Shown here: in pieces, positions 9,262-18,580 of the stretch | How the letters are laid out: each line of letters opens with the position of its first letter | Position numbering within the stretch: position 1 is the stretch's first letter | Assembly: GCF_003864295.1 (NCBI RefSeq) | Contig: NZ_BDQK01000016.1 | Span: forward strand, 248,001-312,000 | Length of the DNA: 64,000 bases | Reading direction: 5' to 3' | Origin: Aphanothece sacrum FPU1 | GTDB lineage: Bacteria > Cyanobacteriota > Cyanobacteriia > Cyanobacteriales > Microcystaceae | Program-made: the position numbers and the translations under genes | The notes under the pieces: generated by a model | Databases searched by the model: none | Seen by the model: the letters and a program-made list of their open reading frames with translations, nothing else | What the model was told of the DNA's origin: nothing

Positions 9262-9322
9262 ATTTATCGTTGTTGGGTTTCGTTCCTCAACCCAACCTAC
9301 AAGATCGGCGATCGCACTTTCC
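9262..9322. repeat. Module-end repeat, copy 4 (overlaps the brnA 3' end)
   Basis: On the minus strand AAAGTGCGATCGCCGATCTT runs into GTAGGTTGGGTTGAGGAACG. The first part encodes the last seven residues and stop codon of brnA (KVRSPIL). Confidence 0.8.
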
Positions 9323-9527
9323 CCGTTAGTGATTGTTCAGATGAATTTTTAAGATAAGCTTTCAAAGCCTCATTAATTAATGTTTGATAACCTAGTCCAG
9401 CAGTTTCAGCACGTTCTTGGAAAGTGGCTAAAATTTCATCGTCTAGATATAGGGTGATGCTTGTTTTCCCTTCTGATGGAATGATAGCACCACGCTTACC
9501 TTTTGAAAAATCATATTCCTTCCTCAT
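9297..9527 (-). CDS. brnA: BrnA-type CopG/ribbon-helix-helix antitoxin
   Basis: A 76-residue antitoxin with N-terminal MRKEYDFSKGKRGAIIP and the ribbon-helix-helix segment KTSITLYLDDEILATFQERA followed by GYQTLINEALKAYL. BrnA binds its own promoter as a dimer and blocks BrnT. It overlaps the upstream brnT gene by 17 bp. The final residues KVRSPIL and stop are encoded by a dispersed repeat containing a HIP1 site, so the native C-terminus has been replaced; the DNA-binding part is untouched. Confidence 0.85.
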   Translation of the reverse strand: MRKEYDFSKGKRGAIIPSEGKTSITLYLDDEILATFQERAETAGLGYQTLINEALKAYLKNSSEQSLTGKVRSPIL

Positions 9528-9783
9528 AAGATTTAGCCTCGTGGGATGTTGCGCGACGAGCAGAAATTAGCCTAATTTTGTCACCGCGCATGGTGTAAAC
9601 AACGACCAACAATAATCCTGAGTTTCCCACTCCCACTGCAATGAAACGTTCTTCTCCTATTGCGTCAGGATCAATGTCATGAATGGCAAGGGGATCAAAA
9701 AACACCAATTCAGCTTCAGCAAAGGAAATCCCATGCTTTTGCCGATTAGTTTGTGCTTTTCGGGGATAATATTCAAAGGTCAT
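9511..9783 (-). CDS. brnT: BrnT-type ribonuclease toxin
   Basis: A 90-residue BrnT family protein: FEYYPRKAQTNRQKHGISF, the typical 'FDPLAIHDIDPDAIGEERF' and the C-terminal IRLISARRAT signature. BrnT toxins are RelE-like ribonucleases that stop translation. It is the first gene of the brnTA operon. A TATAAT box lies 13-18 bp before the ATG, so the leader is very short or transcription starts at the gene. Confidence 0.88.
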   Translation of the reverse strand: MTFEYYPRKAQTNRQKHGISFAEAELVFFDPLAIHDIDPDAIGEERFIAVGVGNSGLLLVVVYTMRGDKIRLISARRATSHEAKSYEEGI

Positions 9784-9795
9784 TGTTTAACAACA

Positions 9796-9801
9796 ATTAT
9801 A
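9796..9801 (-). promoter_or_regulatory. Candidate -10 box of brnTA
   Basis: TATAAT on the minus strand within GGTATAATTGTTGTTAAACA, directly ahead of the brnT ATG. The same context occurs upstream of hicB. Confidence 0.5.
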
Positions 9802-9920
9802 CCTTAACAAATTAGGTGCGTTACATTTAATTAAAATCTCCGACAAGATCTGCAACAAATATTTAGAGTTAAGGAGGAGATGATATATAACAATGCCATC
9901 ACCATAAAAGATTAATTACA

Positions 9921-10049
9921 ATGTCAAATTATCGAAGATTATCTGTGTCTGGAGGGACATATTTTATTACTCAAGTCACTTACCATCGGCAAAAATGGTT
10001 ATGTAGTGAAATAGGACGAAAATTTCTGAGAGAAGCTATAGAAAAAGTC
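9921..10049 (+). pseudogene. RAYT (REP-associated tyrosine transposase), N-terminal fragment
   Basis: Forty-three residues match the start of IS200-like Y1 transposases of the RAYT type: MSNYRRLSVSGGTYFITQVT, then LCSEIGRKFLREAIEKV. The gene is cut at 10050 by the left end of the IS4 element. The open frame continues 20 codons into the IS by chance. No remaining RAYT sequence is found right of the element, so the HUH and catalytic tyrosine parts are lost. Confidence 0.75.
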
Positions 10050-11322
10050 CTGGCGTGGGGACATGAAACCCTGAAAGCCTTACCAGATGACGAAAAGAGC
10101 AAAACATGGTAAAAAGAAAATGTTCTTTTTTTAGCGATCGCCGTCTAAACCCAAAATGTTACCAGAAATTTATAACAACCATTTAACAAAGTATCTGAAA
10201 AAATCGGAATATTTAATACTGTTAATCATGATAGAATTAGTGCAAGTATATAGGAAAATTAGGTTTTATGAGTTAGCTAGTTATTTTCCCAGTCCCATTT
10301 TATTTGAAAGTAAGAGAAAAAAGTTAAAACGGTTTTTCGAGATTCCTTGTTTGACAATTGAAGGAGTATGGATACCTATCATAAAACAGTGGTTAAAGCA
10401 ATCATTTAGTACAGGAGATGTCTTACATATTGCCATAGATAGAACCCAATGGGGGTTGATTAATATTTTGATGGTAAGTCTGGTAATTGATAATAGAGGA
10501 ATTCCCTTATATTTTGAGTTGCTAGATCACATCGGTAATAGTAACTTTGACACACAGAAAAGTATATTAGCCCGAATATTACTCTTTCTAAAAGAATATA
10601 AAATAGTTGTCTTAGGGGATAGAGAATTCTGCTCAGTTGAACTAGCAAAATGGTTACATGGACAAAAAAGAGTTTATTATGCACTCAGATTGAAGAAAAG
10701 CAACTATATTGAAGTAGAAAAGGAAATGTGGACGCGACTAAAAGATTTAGGATTATCTTCAGGAATGTCTTTATTTTATCAAGGAGTTAAAGTTACGAAA
10801 ACAAAAGGATTTATAGGCAGTAATATAGTGGCGAAATGGAAAAAGAAGTATAGAGGAATAGAGACAAAAGAAGCTTGGTTTATTATCACAAATTTAACCA
10901 GTATTGATGAGACGATTGACGCTTATAAAAAGAGATTTTGTATTGAGGAAATGTTTCGGGATTTTAAGAAAGGTGGTTATGATTTAGAAAGAACGAAATT
11001 AACAGGACATCGCCTTACTTCCTTAATTATATTGATTACTCTAGCTTATTCAATGGCAACATTTTCTGGAAAAATTATTAAAGAGAAAGGATTGGCAAAA
11101 TATGTGGGGAGAGTCAGAAAAAACAAGAAAATGCGACGGAGACACAGTAACTTTTATATCGGTCTTCATGGAAAAGATTGGGTTGACTCTTGTGATTTAT
11201 TTACCGTTGAAGCCCAGGCATTAATGCAATTAAGCCCCGAAAAACGCGCCTATTATCGACGAGGACGACGGGCTATATCCCTGATTAAGTCTAGCTTATA
11301 GATTTTTATGTCCCCACGCCAG
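10050..11322 (+). mobile_element. IS4-family insertion sequence, copy 1 (1273 bp)
   Basis: Terminal inverted repeats CTGGCGTGGGGACAT (10050-10064) and its complement (11308-11322) bound one transposase gene. The length equals that of copy 2 at 27550-28822, and the translated transposases are identical over 381 residues. The flanking 9 bp differ (GAAAAAGTC left, AACAATTTC right), so no target duplication remains here. Confidence 0.93.
10156..11301 (+). CDS. IS4-family DDE transposase
   Basis: A 381-residue transposase. The three DDE residues are readable as IAIDRTQWG, VLGDREF and the glutamate of the IS4 YREK signature, Y-x2-R-x3-E-x6-K, present as YKKRFCIEEMFRDFK. The C-terminal part is very basic (RVRKNKKMRRRHS). 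The reading frame is intact, and the identical protein occurs in copy 2, so the family is probably still active or was very recently. Confidence 0.93.
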   Translation: MLPEIYNNHLTKYLKKSEYLILLIMIELVQVYRKIRFYELASYFPSPILFESKRKKLKRFFEIPCLTIEGVWIPIIKQWLKQSFSTGDVLHIAIDRTQWGLINILMVSLVIDNRGIPLYFELLDHIGNSNFDTQKSILARILLFLKEYKIVVLGDREFCSVELAKWLHGQKRVYYALRLKKSNYIEVEKEMWTRLKDLGLSSGMSLFYQGVKVTKTKGFIGSNIVAKWKKKYRGIETKEAWFIITNLTSIDETIDAYKKRFCIEEMFRDFKKGGYDLERTKLTGHRLTSLIILITLAYSMATFSGKIIKEKGLAKYVGRVRKNKKMRRRHSNFYIGLHGKDWVDSCDLFTVEAQALMQLSPEKRAYYRRGRRAISLIKSSL

Positions 11323-11418
11323 AACAATTTCCTAAAGTCCGACTACAGAAAGGATAAAGGGCAGGTTTTAAAAGTAACTTTACCCCTAAAACTCGCCCTA
11401 AAAAATCATAACAATTAA

Positions 11419-12789
11419 TTAGTTATTATTAGCTAAATTCAGCATAGCGATCATAACCCCTAAACTTTCTTGATACAAAGCATCAGGCCCCCACCGTTGC
11501 AGTTGTTTTCCTAATAATTGTTCGGTTTTTTGATCCGCTAAAGAGGTCACTTGTTCAATACGACAAGCTTGGGCCCCACCCGATGCTTCCATACGCATAC
11601 ATCCGGTAGTTCCCGAACACAACACCGTACAACAGTCAGCTTGTAGATTAGTAGAACTCAATTTTAGACTAATTAAGTCCCCTAAAACTTCGCCCCAGTC
11701 GGTCATAGGAACGCCCGCTAACTCCGCTTCAATGGTCTTCTGTTCACCGTTGAGGAACTTAATACGACGGATATCATAATCTCCCCCTTCGTATTCGTAA
11801 GCAACAGGCCGCCATTGTAAACGATTTGCCACCCAAGCTAAATACATCAACGCTTGAGACGGATTTCCTTGTTCATAATCAATGGTAACCCGATCAACTT
11901 CCTTAACCGCATTGCGACGTTCTGGAGGATCAAAAGCTGCGGCCGTTAATTCTTGCCAAGGGCCAATTCTTGCCCAGTTTAAATCAGCTAGAGGAATCTT
12001 TTGCTCTAACATCTGGCCTAATTCTAACAGATTCTCTTGAGGATTAATAAAGGTACTAGAATCAATAATAACCGTATCCCCTCTAGACGCTAAGCGTTTA
12101 AACAGTCCATATTCTGGTTGTGGACTCGCTTTCCACCAAACAAAGGTAGGAAGTCCACTAATAATCAATTCTGAGATAATACCGCCAATTCTTTCTAAAG
12201 CGGCAGCAGTCCCCCGTAAAGTAACATATTCACAACAAATTAGGGCATTATGACTGCGTTTATTAATGGGACAGTAGGCAGATACTTGCGCTTTGACCCC
12301 TTCATCTTCCCCAACGGTGGGACATAGGGTAATAATACGGCAAGGGTTAGATGCTGCAATACTATCCGTCAAACCTGTTCCTTCTAAGTCAGGAGAATAG
12401 GACTTAGCCGCTTTTTGTTGTGCTTCACTTAATCTACCATCGGTTTTAGCTAACTCAAATTCTGCTTGTAATTTTTCGATAAATGCTTCATTAGATTTGC
12501 CCGTTGTTTCCATTCCGTAAGCTTTCTGGGCTGATTTAATGGCGGCCATTGTACGAGGGCCGGCAATACCATCAACAGGGCCCGTATAAAAGCCTAAAAC
12601 AGATAACAAATATTGAGTCGGTTCGGGTTCATAGACAATAAAGGTGAAAGTAGTCGCCCTGGTAGCGGCTATTCCATCTTCATTATTGCTGTATGTTTGC
12701 CAAATACCGCGTAATTCTTGCTCAATGACATCAATAGAGACATCTTTGGGGTCTTGTAGGGAAACGAGAGGGGGAGTTTGAGTCGTCAT
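11419..12789 (-). CDS. opcA: Glucose-6-phosphate dehydrogenase assembly protein OpcA
   Basis: A 456-residue OpcA. The C-terminal two-thirds carry the OpcA signatures CCEYVTLRGTAAALERIGG, LPTFVWWKASP and DTVIIDSSTF. An N-terminal segment (about residues 55-110, VLGFYTGPVDGIAGPRTMAA) resembles a peptidoglycan-binding-type helical repeat, a feature I associate with cyanobacterial OpcA. OpcA is an allosteric activator needed for full G6PDH activity and its redox control by thioredoxin. It lies downstream of zwf on the same strand, separated by 201 bp that contain a dispersed repeat. Co-transcription is likely but may be modulated by that hairpin. Confidence 0.93.
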   Translation of the reverse strand: MTTQTPPLVSLQDPKDVSIDVIEQELRGIWQTYSNNEDGIAATRATTFTFIVYEPEPTQYLLSVLGFYTGPVDGIAGPRTMAAIKSAQKAYGMETTGKSNEAFIEKLQAEFELAKTDGRLSEAQQKAAKSYSPDLEGTGLTDSIAASNPCRIITLCPTVGEDEGVKAQVSAYCPINKRSHNALICCEYVTLRGTAAALERIGGIISELIISGLPTFVWWKASPQPEYGLFKRLASRGDTVIIDSSTFINPQENLLELGQMLEQKIPLADLNWARIGPWQELTAAAFDPPERRNAVKEVDRVTIDYEQGNPSQALMYLAWVANRLQWRPVAYEYEGGDYDIRRIKFLNGEQKTIEAELAGVPMTDWGEVLGDLISLKLSSTNLQADCCTVLCSGTTGCMRMEASGGAQACRIEQVTSLADQKTEQLLGKQLQRWGPDALYQESLGVMIAMLNLANNN

Positions 12790-12835
12790 AGTGTTTTTGG
12801 TAGTGACTGAGAAGTTTGTCGGGAAGTTTTTTCAC

Positions 12836-12946
12836 CGTAGGGGCGGGTTTTTCACAACAATTTGTTATTGTCACAAATAGATCAAATAAACCCGCCCGTG
12901 CATTATTGTTTTAACCGATAAATTAGATCAACCCGCCCGTACATTA
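12836..12946. repeat. GGGCGGGTTT repeat between zwf and opcA
   Basis: GTAGGGGCGGGTTTTTCAC is followed about 45 bp on by AAATAAACCCGCCC and a second CAACCCGCCCGTACATTATG. It is an imperfect inverted repeat of the family listed at 2488. Confidence 0.75.
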
Positions 12947-12990
12947 TGATTCAGCATTAGGGGCTTAATATTATTAAGCCCCCACAGAAC

Positions 12991-14520
12991 TTACAAGCGT
13001 CTCCAACGACGACCATCACGGTTAATTAAGAATTCAGCTTCGGTGGGTTCCCAGGTTCCTGCTTCATATTGAGGCACACTATTAGGTTCTGCGGGGCCAT
13101 CCCAAGCGGACAGTACAGGTGTTACCACACGCCAAGCTTCTTCTACTTCATCCGCACGGGTAAACAGGGTTTGATCCCCTAACATAGCATCAAGTAAGAG
13201 ACGATGATAAGCATCAGCACTAGCCATTCCAAAGGAGGAACCATAGTCAAAGTCCATTTCTACCGTACGGGTGCGTAGTTCTGACCCTGGCATTTTGGCT
13301 TCAAACCTCAGCGCAATACCTTCATTGGGTTGTATCCGCATACTCAAAATATTGGGACTGGTTTGATGGGCCGCAGATTGGAAAATGAGCAAAGGTACTT
13401 CTTTAAACTGAATGGCGATCTCGCTGACTTTTTTGGGTAGGCGTTTTCCTGTTCTCAAATAGAAGGGAACCCCTTTCCATCGCCAGTTATCGATCATCAA
13501 TTTCATGGCCACATAAGTGGGGGTAGTGGAGTTGGGGTCAACCCCTGGTTCTTCTAAATAACCGGGGATGGGTTTTCCTTTCATCCATCCGGCTTTATAT
13601 TGTCCCCGAATGGCTGATTTTTCCAGGTTATGAATATCTGCTAAATGGGTAGCTTGTAGTACCTTAACTTTTTCGTTACGAATACTATCCGCATTGAGGG
13701 CGTTGGGTGCATCCATCGCCGTTAGACAAAATAGCTGCATTAAGTGGTTTTGCAGCATATCCCGCAAGGCCCCAGAATGATCATAATAACCGGCCCTATC
13801 TTCTACTCCAACGGTTTCAGCAACGGTTATCTGCACATGATCAACAAATTGACGGTTCCACAATGGTTCAAAAATGGCGTTAGCAAAGCGGAATACTAAC
13901 AGGTTTTGAACGGTTTCTTTGCCTAAATAGTGGTCAATACGATAAACTTGTTCTTCTTTACAGACTTTTTGAACAATACGGTTCAGTACCTGGGCTGAAC
14001 TTAAGTCTTTACCAAAGGGTTTTTCAATGACAATACGATGTTTCAGGGGATCATTTAACATCCCGGCGGCCCCTAATTGTTTGATACCAGGGGGGAAGAA
14101 ATTGGGCGCGACGGAGAGATAAAAGACGCGGTTGCCTCTTGTTCCTCGTTTGCCGTCTAATTCTTCGAGAAATACTTTTAATTTCTGATAACTTTCCCCT
14201 TCATCCATGTTACCGGAACAATAGTATAATCCTTCGGCAAAGTCAGCCCATAATTCTTCGTTACCAATGCCATCGGAAAATTCTTCAATTCCCTGACGCA
14301 TTTGTTCTCTAAAATAGTCATGAGTCCAATCTCGACGGGCTACCCCAACAATGGTTAATTCGGGGGGTAGTCGTCGTTCCTGTTTCATTTTGTAGAGGGC
14401 AGGAACGAGTTTGCGTTGTGTGAGGTCGCCAGAGGCTCCAAAAATAACGAGTATTAAGGGTTCTGGGGTTCTTTCTTGGCGTAATCCAACGCGAAAAGGG
14501 TTTTCTAACAGCGTTACCAT
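12991..14520 (-). CDS. zwf: Glucose-6-phosphate 1-dehydrogenase
   Basis: A 509-residue G6PDH, the expected length. NADP-binding GASGDLT is at 28-34 and the active-site signature RIDHYLGKE at 194-202. It catalyses the first step of the oxidative pentose phosphate pathway, the main NADPH source of cyanobacteria at night. The gene precedes opcA, as in most cyanobacteria. The ATG at 14518-14520 gives the standard start [12 protein letters not shown]. Confidence 0.97.
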   Translation of the reverse strand: MVTLLENPFRVGLRQERTPEPLILVIFGASGDLTQRKLVPALYKMKQERRLPPELTIVGVARRDWTHDYFREQMRQGIEEFSDGIGNEELWADFAEGLYYCSGNMDEGESYQKLKVFLEELDGKRGTRGNRVFYLSVAPNFFPPGIKQLGAAGMLNDPLKHRIVIEKPFGKDLSSAQVLNRIVQKVCKEEQVYRIDHYLGKETVQNLLVFRFANAIFEPLWNRQFVDHVQITVAETVGVEDRAGYYDHSGALRDMLQNHLMQLFCLTAMDAPNALNADSIRNEKVKVLQATHLADIHNLEKSAIRGQYKAGWMKGKPIPGYLEEPGVDPNSTTPTYVAMKLMIDNWRWKGVPFYLRTGKRLPKKVSEIAIQFKEVPLLIFQSAAHQTSPNILSMRIQPNEGIALRFEAKMPGSELRTRTVEMDFDYGSSFGMASADAYHRLLLDAMLGDQTLFTRADEVEEAWRVVTPVLSAWDGPAEPNSVPQYEAGTWEPTEAEFLINRDGRRWRRL

Positions 14521-14693
14521 AGGCTTTACTTGGCTCCTTCAATAGTCTCTAGTTTAGCGACAACTTTTTTAAGAGAGGGTAAGTTATTACACAAAATTAA
14601 GCTTTCCTCCTGTTTATTTGATTTTGAAGGTTTTAAAGTAACATAACCGAAAATCTATCCGTAAAGTGACTTCACTTTGATACATTGGTATAA

Positions 14694-15368
14694 TTATGTA
14701 ATCTTCTCAATTAGGGGGGCTTTTGTAGCAATAACAGCAATGCCTAAAACATTTATTCCCTTCTTTTGTAGCAACTTTGTTACTTCTTTGGCTGTTGTTC
14801 CTGTGGTATAAATATCATCAATCAGCAGAATTGGTGTTTGAGGGGGGTGTTTTTGGAATGATGAATCTAACTCAAATGCTTGCTTAATATTTTCTTGTCT
14901 TTGCTGTGGGTTTAAGCCAAACATGGCTTCTGTTGCACGAATTCTAATTAATCCCTTAACTTTTAAAGGATATTTCGTAATTTGACAAAATCCTTTAGCC
15001 ATCATTTCAGCTTGGTTAAATCCTCTTTCTTTCTGTTTTTGTGAATGAAGGGGAATAGGTATCACAATGGGTTTTATATTAGTTTTAATTAATCCTAACT
15101 CTTGCCAAGTTTCCCCTAACCAATAGCCAAAAAGTTCGCCAATTTGAGGATGTTTATCATACTTTAACGTAGCGATCGCTTTTTTCAATTTACCATCATA
15201 TTTTCCCCAAGCCAAGAAAGGTAAATCTCCTTGCCAAAATTGACGAGGATTTTTAAACTGATAGCTTTTAACTTGTCGAGAACAGTCACGACAAATCTGA
15301 TCTTCTGTGGGTCGCTTACATAAAGGACAGTTATCTTTGAGAAACAAAGACAGGAAACTTTTTAACAT
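14694..15368 (-). CDS. comF: ComF family phosphoribosyltransferase-like protein
   Basis: A 224-residue protein with an N-terminal four-cysteine zinc finger (Cys14, 17, 26, 29 in CPLCKRPTEDQICRDC) and a C-terminal phosphoribosyltransferase domain whose PRPP loop is ILLIDDIYTTGTTA (Asp184/185). ComF proteins are needed for DNA uptake in naturally competent bacteria, including cyanobacteria, though the biochemical role is unclear. The length is close to the family norm of 220-240. Monocistronic, between zwf and rpaA. Confidence 0.88.
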   Translation of the reverse strand: MLKSFLSLFLKDNCPLCKRPTEDQICRDCSRQVKSYQFKNPRQFWQGDLPFLAWGKYDGKLKKAIATLKYDKHPQIGELFGYWLGETWQELGLIKTNIKPIVIPIPLHSQKQKERGFNQAEMMAKGFCQITKYPLKVKGLIRIRATEAMFGLNPQQRQENIKQAFELDSSFQKHPPQTPILLIDDIYTTGTTAKEVTKLLQKKGINVLGIAVIATKAPLIEKIT

Positions 15369-15498
15369 TAAATAAGGGAGTGAGAAATTGAAAAAAAGTT
15401 TGAGGAAGTAACTGAGTGGGGGATTTTAGGTGAACAAATCCCTTACTTCCTCGTCTTACAGAGTAGGTTTGACTGACCAAGGGATGATCTAACCTTAA

Positions 15499-16239
15499 TT
15501 AAACCGTTGCTGCATCAACTTCAACGATTAATTGATTGCCACTTGGTAACTCTAAACAGTAACCTGCACCATACACTGTTTTGATATAACAGGGATGTCT
15601 GGGATCTGGTTCTAATTTAGTTCTCAAATGACGAATATGAACCCGAATGGTTTCGATATCGTCATCAGGATCATATCCCCACACTTCTTTGAGAATTTCA
15701 CTGGGGGAAACAGTTTGTCCATGACGCTGTAACAAGCAATGAAGTAATTCAAACTCTAAATGAGTTAGTTTGACGGTTTTGTCAAACCAAATTGCTTCAA
15801 ATCGCTCTGGAATCAGAGTTAATGGCCCAAAGTTCAGTATTTCTGAATGTTTAGCGGCTTGGGGAATGCGATCAGTACGACGTAATAAGGCACGAACCCT
15901 GGCTAACATTTCTTCGACTTCAAAGGGTTTGGTCAGATAATCATCTGCCCCCGCATTGAAACCTTCGACTTTATCTTGTGTTTGACCTAACGCACTCAAC
16001 ATCAAAACGGGGATATCAGCAGTTCTCTCATCTCGTCTGAGTCGCTGACAAACCGTAAACCCATCCACTTTGGGTAGCATCAAGTCAAGCATAATTAAGT
16101 CCGGTTGTAGCTGAACAGCTAATGCCTGCCCTTTAATGCCGTCTTCTGCTTGATTGATATCGTAACCGGCCATCTCCAGGTTTATGGAGACTAGTTCTGA
16201 AATTGCTGAATCATCGTCTATTACAAGTATTCGAGGCAT
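15499..16239 (-). CDS. rpaA: Response regulator RpaA (clock output / phycobilisome association)
   Basis: A 246-residue OmpR/PhoB-class regulator. The receiver has the acidic cluster DDD at 8-10, the phosphoacceptor in LIMLDLMLP (Asp52 from the chosen start) and Lys in DDYLTKPF; the winged-helix effector ends [14 protein letters not shown]. The run [20 protein letters not shown] and the [19 protein letters not shown] region are near-diagnostic for RpaA over RpaB. In other cyanobacteria SasA phosphorylates it to drive circadian gene expression, including zwf-opcA. I chose the ATG at 16237-16239; the GTG one codon earlier is less likely. Confidence 0.93.
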   Translation of the reverse strand: MPRILVIDDDSAISELVSINLEMAGYDINQAEDGIKGQALAVQLQPDLIMLDLMLPKVDGFTVCQRLRRDERTADIPVLMLSALGQTQDKVEGFNAGADDYLTKPFEVEEMLARVRALLRRTDRIPQAAKHSEILNFGPLTLIPERFEAIWFDKTVKLTHLEFELLHCLLQRHGQTVSPSEILKEVWGYDPDDDIETIRVHIRHLRTKLEPDPRHPCYIKTVYGAGYCLELPSGNQLIVEVDAATV

Positions 16240-16430
16240 CACTAGAAATGAATTACTATTGTTTAATGTAAATGTTCGCGAAGAATTGCGATCGGATTAT
16301 CAAGAATCCTGTCCTGATTATAAGCACGATTCCCAAAATGGTTCTCTTTTTGTTAAATTTTCCAGATACAATTTTTTTTGTCCCCTGTTTATATTGAGAT
16401 TTGTAACAATTCTTAAATTTTTGTTAAATT

Positions 16431-17483
16431 ATGTCTTTATTATTCTATCCTACACCTTTGCTTAGAGATGGCTTAGGGATGACGCTTTATGCGGCCTTTC
16501 GTATTGGTCATATTTGGGAAAATATCACTCCTTATCCAGAACCATTATATCAAGATCATATTTTTCGGGGAGCCAATGATGTCCCGATTTTTGGACGTAT
16601 TGCCCTTCCTGATGCGCCTAAAGGCACAATTATTGCTACTTATGGTATTACTGGGGATTTAAACAATCAATGGTTTCTGCGGGCCTTGGGGCGTAAAGGA
16701 CTAGGGCGACAGTATGGTATGGTTTTATTTGATTGGCGGGCCCATGGCAAAACGGCTGAATTATCCCCTGCCTTAACTTCTGATGGGTTGTATGAGGGGG
16801 AAGATTTTGTTTGTATTGCCTCTCAAGCGAAACAGATGGGCTTTCCTGCACCCTTTTGGTTTGTGGGCTATTCTTTAGGGGGACAATTAGCTTTATGGGG
16901 TATTAAAACGGCTCAAACTTTAGACAGTTGGGGACATAATTTAGGATTAGAAATTTCAGATATTGGAGGAGGGGCAGTTGTTTGTCCAAATTTGGATTCT
17001 AATCGTTCTTTAAAATATTTAGTTCGTCATCCTTTGGGACGCTATATTGAGCGTTCTATTGCTAATAAATTAAAAAATCTGGCTTGGGAAATTTATCAGA
17101 ATTATCCTGATTTTATTGACCCAGATGCTATTGAACGGGCTAATAGTATTTGGGGATTTGATCAAGAATTAGTTATTGGCAAATTAGGTTTTTCTACTGT
17201 TGAAGAATATTATCAAGCTAGTAGTCCTTTGCCTTTATTACCTCATTTAACTAAACCTACTTTAATTTTATATGCGGCGGATGACCCGATGTTTGATCCT
17301 TCCATTATACCAGATTTACAAACAGGTTGTCAAGATAATAATTTTATTAAATTAATGTTAACTAAGTTTGGAGGTCATGTTAGTTATATTAATAGTCAAA
17401 AAGGTAAAAAATTAGCTAATGATGTTGATATTTGGTGGGCTTGGAATCGCGTCTTAGATTGGATAGATTCACACTCATTATAG
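16431..17483 (+). CDS. Alpha/beta-fold hydrolase, YheT-like
   Basis: A 350-residue serine hydrolase. The nucleophile elbow is GYSLGG (Ser148), the probable acid lies in YAADDPMFD and the histidine in FGGHVSYI. The overall pattern (DGLGMTLYAAFRIG, YGITGDLNNQWFLRALG) matches large YheT-type hydrolases, whose substrates are mostly unknown. No signal peptide or membrane segment. Divergent from rpaA; the 191-bp spacer carries both promoters. Confidence 0.8.
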   Translation: MSLLFYPTPLLRDGLGMTLYAAFRIGHIWENITPYPEPLYQDHIFRGANDVPIFGRIALPDAPKGTIIATYGITGDLNNQWFLRALGRKGLGRQYGMVLFDWRAHGKTAELSPALTSDGLYEGEDFVCIASQAKQMGFPAPFWFVGYSLGGQLALWGIKTAQTLDSWGHNLGLEISDIGGGAVVCPNLDSNRSLKYLVRHPLGRYIERSIANKLKNLAWEIYQNYPDFIDPDAIERANSIWGFDQELVIGKLGFSTVEEYYQASSPLPLLPHLTKPTLILYAADDPMFDPSIIPDLQTGCQDNNFIKLMLTKFGGHVSYINSQKGKKLANDVDIWWAWNRVLDWIDSHSL

Positions 17484-17560
17484 TAAGTAGGTAGACAAAA
17501 TTAATTACACAAAATTTGTAGGGGAGGGTTTTTTACATAAATCATGGAATAATGACAAAA
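17484..17560. repeat. GGGCGGGTTT repeat, 5' half only
   Basis: Reads GTAAGTAGGTAGACAAAATT, TTGTAGGGGAGGGTTTTTTA, CATAAATCATGG; nearly identical to the start of the copy at 46925. The complementary CCCGCCCC arm is missing. It lies between two convergent genes. Confidence 0.7.
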
Positions 17561-17607
17561 CAATAATGGGACTTAAGTTGTGATAAAAATTTAATAATTA
17601 AAGTTAA

Positions 17608-18573
17608 TTAATCGTAATTTTTTTGAGTTTTAATTTGATTAATTTCACGTTGAAGTTCTTCGATTTGTTGACGTAAATTATCGACTTCATTTTCTTTAAT
17701 ATCAGCATTAACTGACCCTTCTTTGCCAGCTTTTTGGTAATTACCTTGACGAATGTTTTGATAATCATTTGAAGTTGACCATTCTTGCAGATAATGTAAT
17801 CTTTCTACAGGAAAAGGATGAGTTAAAAATACCCCATTTCCTCCATTATACATGAAAAATTTATACAATTGATTTAAGTTATCTTGATCTAAATCTCGAT
17901 AATTATTAGATTGACGAATAAATTCATCTAAATGACATTCATGGGCATATTTTTGACTGCCTCCTGCCATTTTCATCATGGTGGTTAAAATGGGGTTAAC
18001 ATCATCCATTACTAATAAAGCGGCCCTATCTGCTGATAATTCTGCTTTGCGTCGCCATTCATAAAAAGCATAAATTAATCCGGTAGTAATTAAATTTCCT
18101 AATCCTAAGGTAATTTCTCCTAATAAAGAAGCCGCTCCCATGGCCCAAATTGCCATTTGAGTTAAGATGGTATGATTACATTTAATATGCCCTAATTCAT
18201 GAGCAACAACGGTTCTTAATTCGGTTTCACTTAATAAGTCCAATAAGCCTGTATTAAAAATTAAATAAGGTTGTTCATGACCTAAAGAATAAGCATTAAC
18301 TTGAGGATTTTGGCTTACATATAAAGTCGGTTCAGGATAAATATCTAAGTCTTTTACTGTCTCCCGAAATATGCCATAAAGGGTAAAATATTGTCGAGGG
18401 CCAGCTTTAACGCTATTGCCCATCAAATAAATTTGCTGTGGTCTTTCATATAAGTATTCTATAAAACTTTTAGCCAAAATATCAAAGCCAGGAACACTTC
18501 TTAAAGTTTGTTCGGCTTGTTTATCAAGGGGATGACGAAAAGCTTCGCTTGAAATTCCAGGATAAGTAGGCAT
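17608..18573 (-). CDS. M48-family zinc metalloprotease
   Basis: A 321-residue protein with the zincin motif HELGH at 125-129 and the third ligand glutamate in ELSADRAALL. A hydrophobic stretch after the motif (about residues 138-170) would anchor it in the membrane, and the C-terminus is a coiled coil (VDNLRQQIEELQREINQIKTQ). This matches the HtpX/M48 group of membrane proteases often tied to stress and protein quality control. It lies 7 bp after the AbrB-type gene, so the pair is probably an operon. Confidence 0.85.
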   Translation of the reverse strand: MPTYPGISSEAFRHPLDKQAEQTLRSVPGFDILAKSFIEYLYERPQQIYLMGNSVKAGPRQYFTLYGIFRETVKDLDIYPEPTLYVSQNPQVNAYSLGHEQPYLIFNTGLLDLLSETELRTVVAHELGHIKCNHTILTQMAIWAMGAASLLGEITLGLGNLITTGLIYAFYEWRRKAELSADRAALLVMDDVNPILTTMMKMAGGSQKYAHECHLDEFIRQSNNYRDLDQDNLNQLYKFFMYNGGNGVFLTHPFPVERLHYLQEWSTSNDYQNIRQGNYQKAGKEGSVNADIKENEVDNLRQQIEELQREINQIKTQKNYD

Positions 18574-18580
18574 TTTTCCT

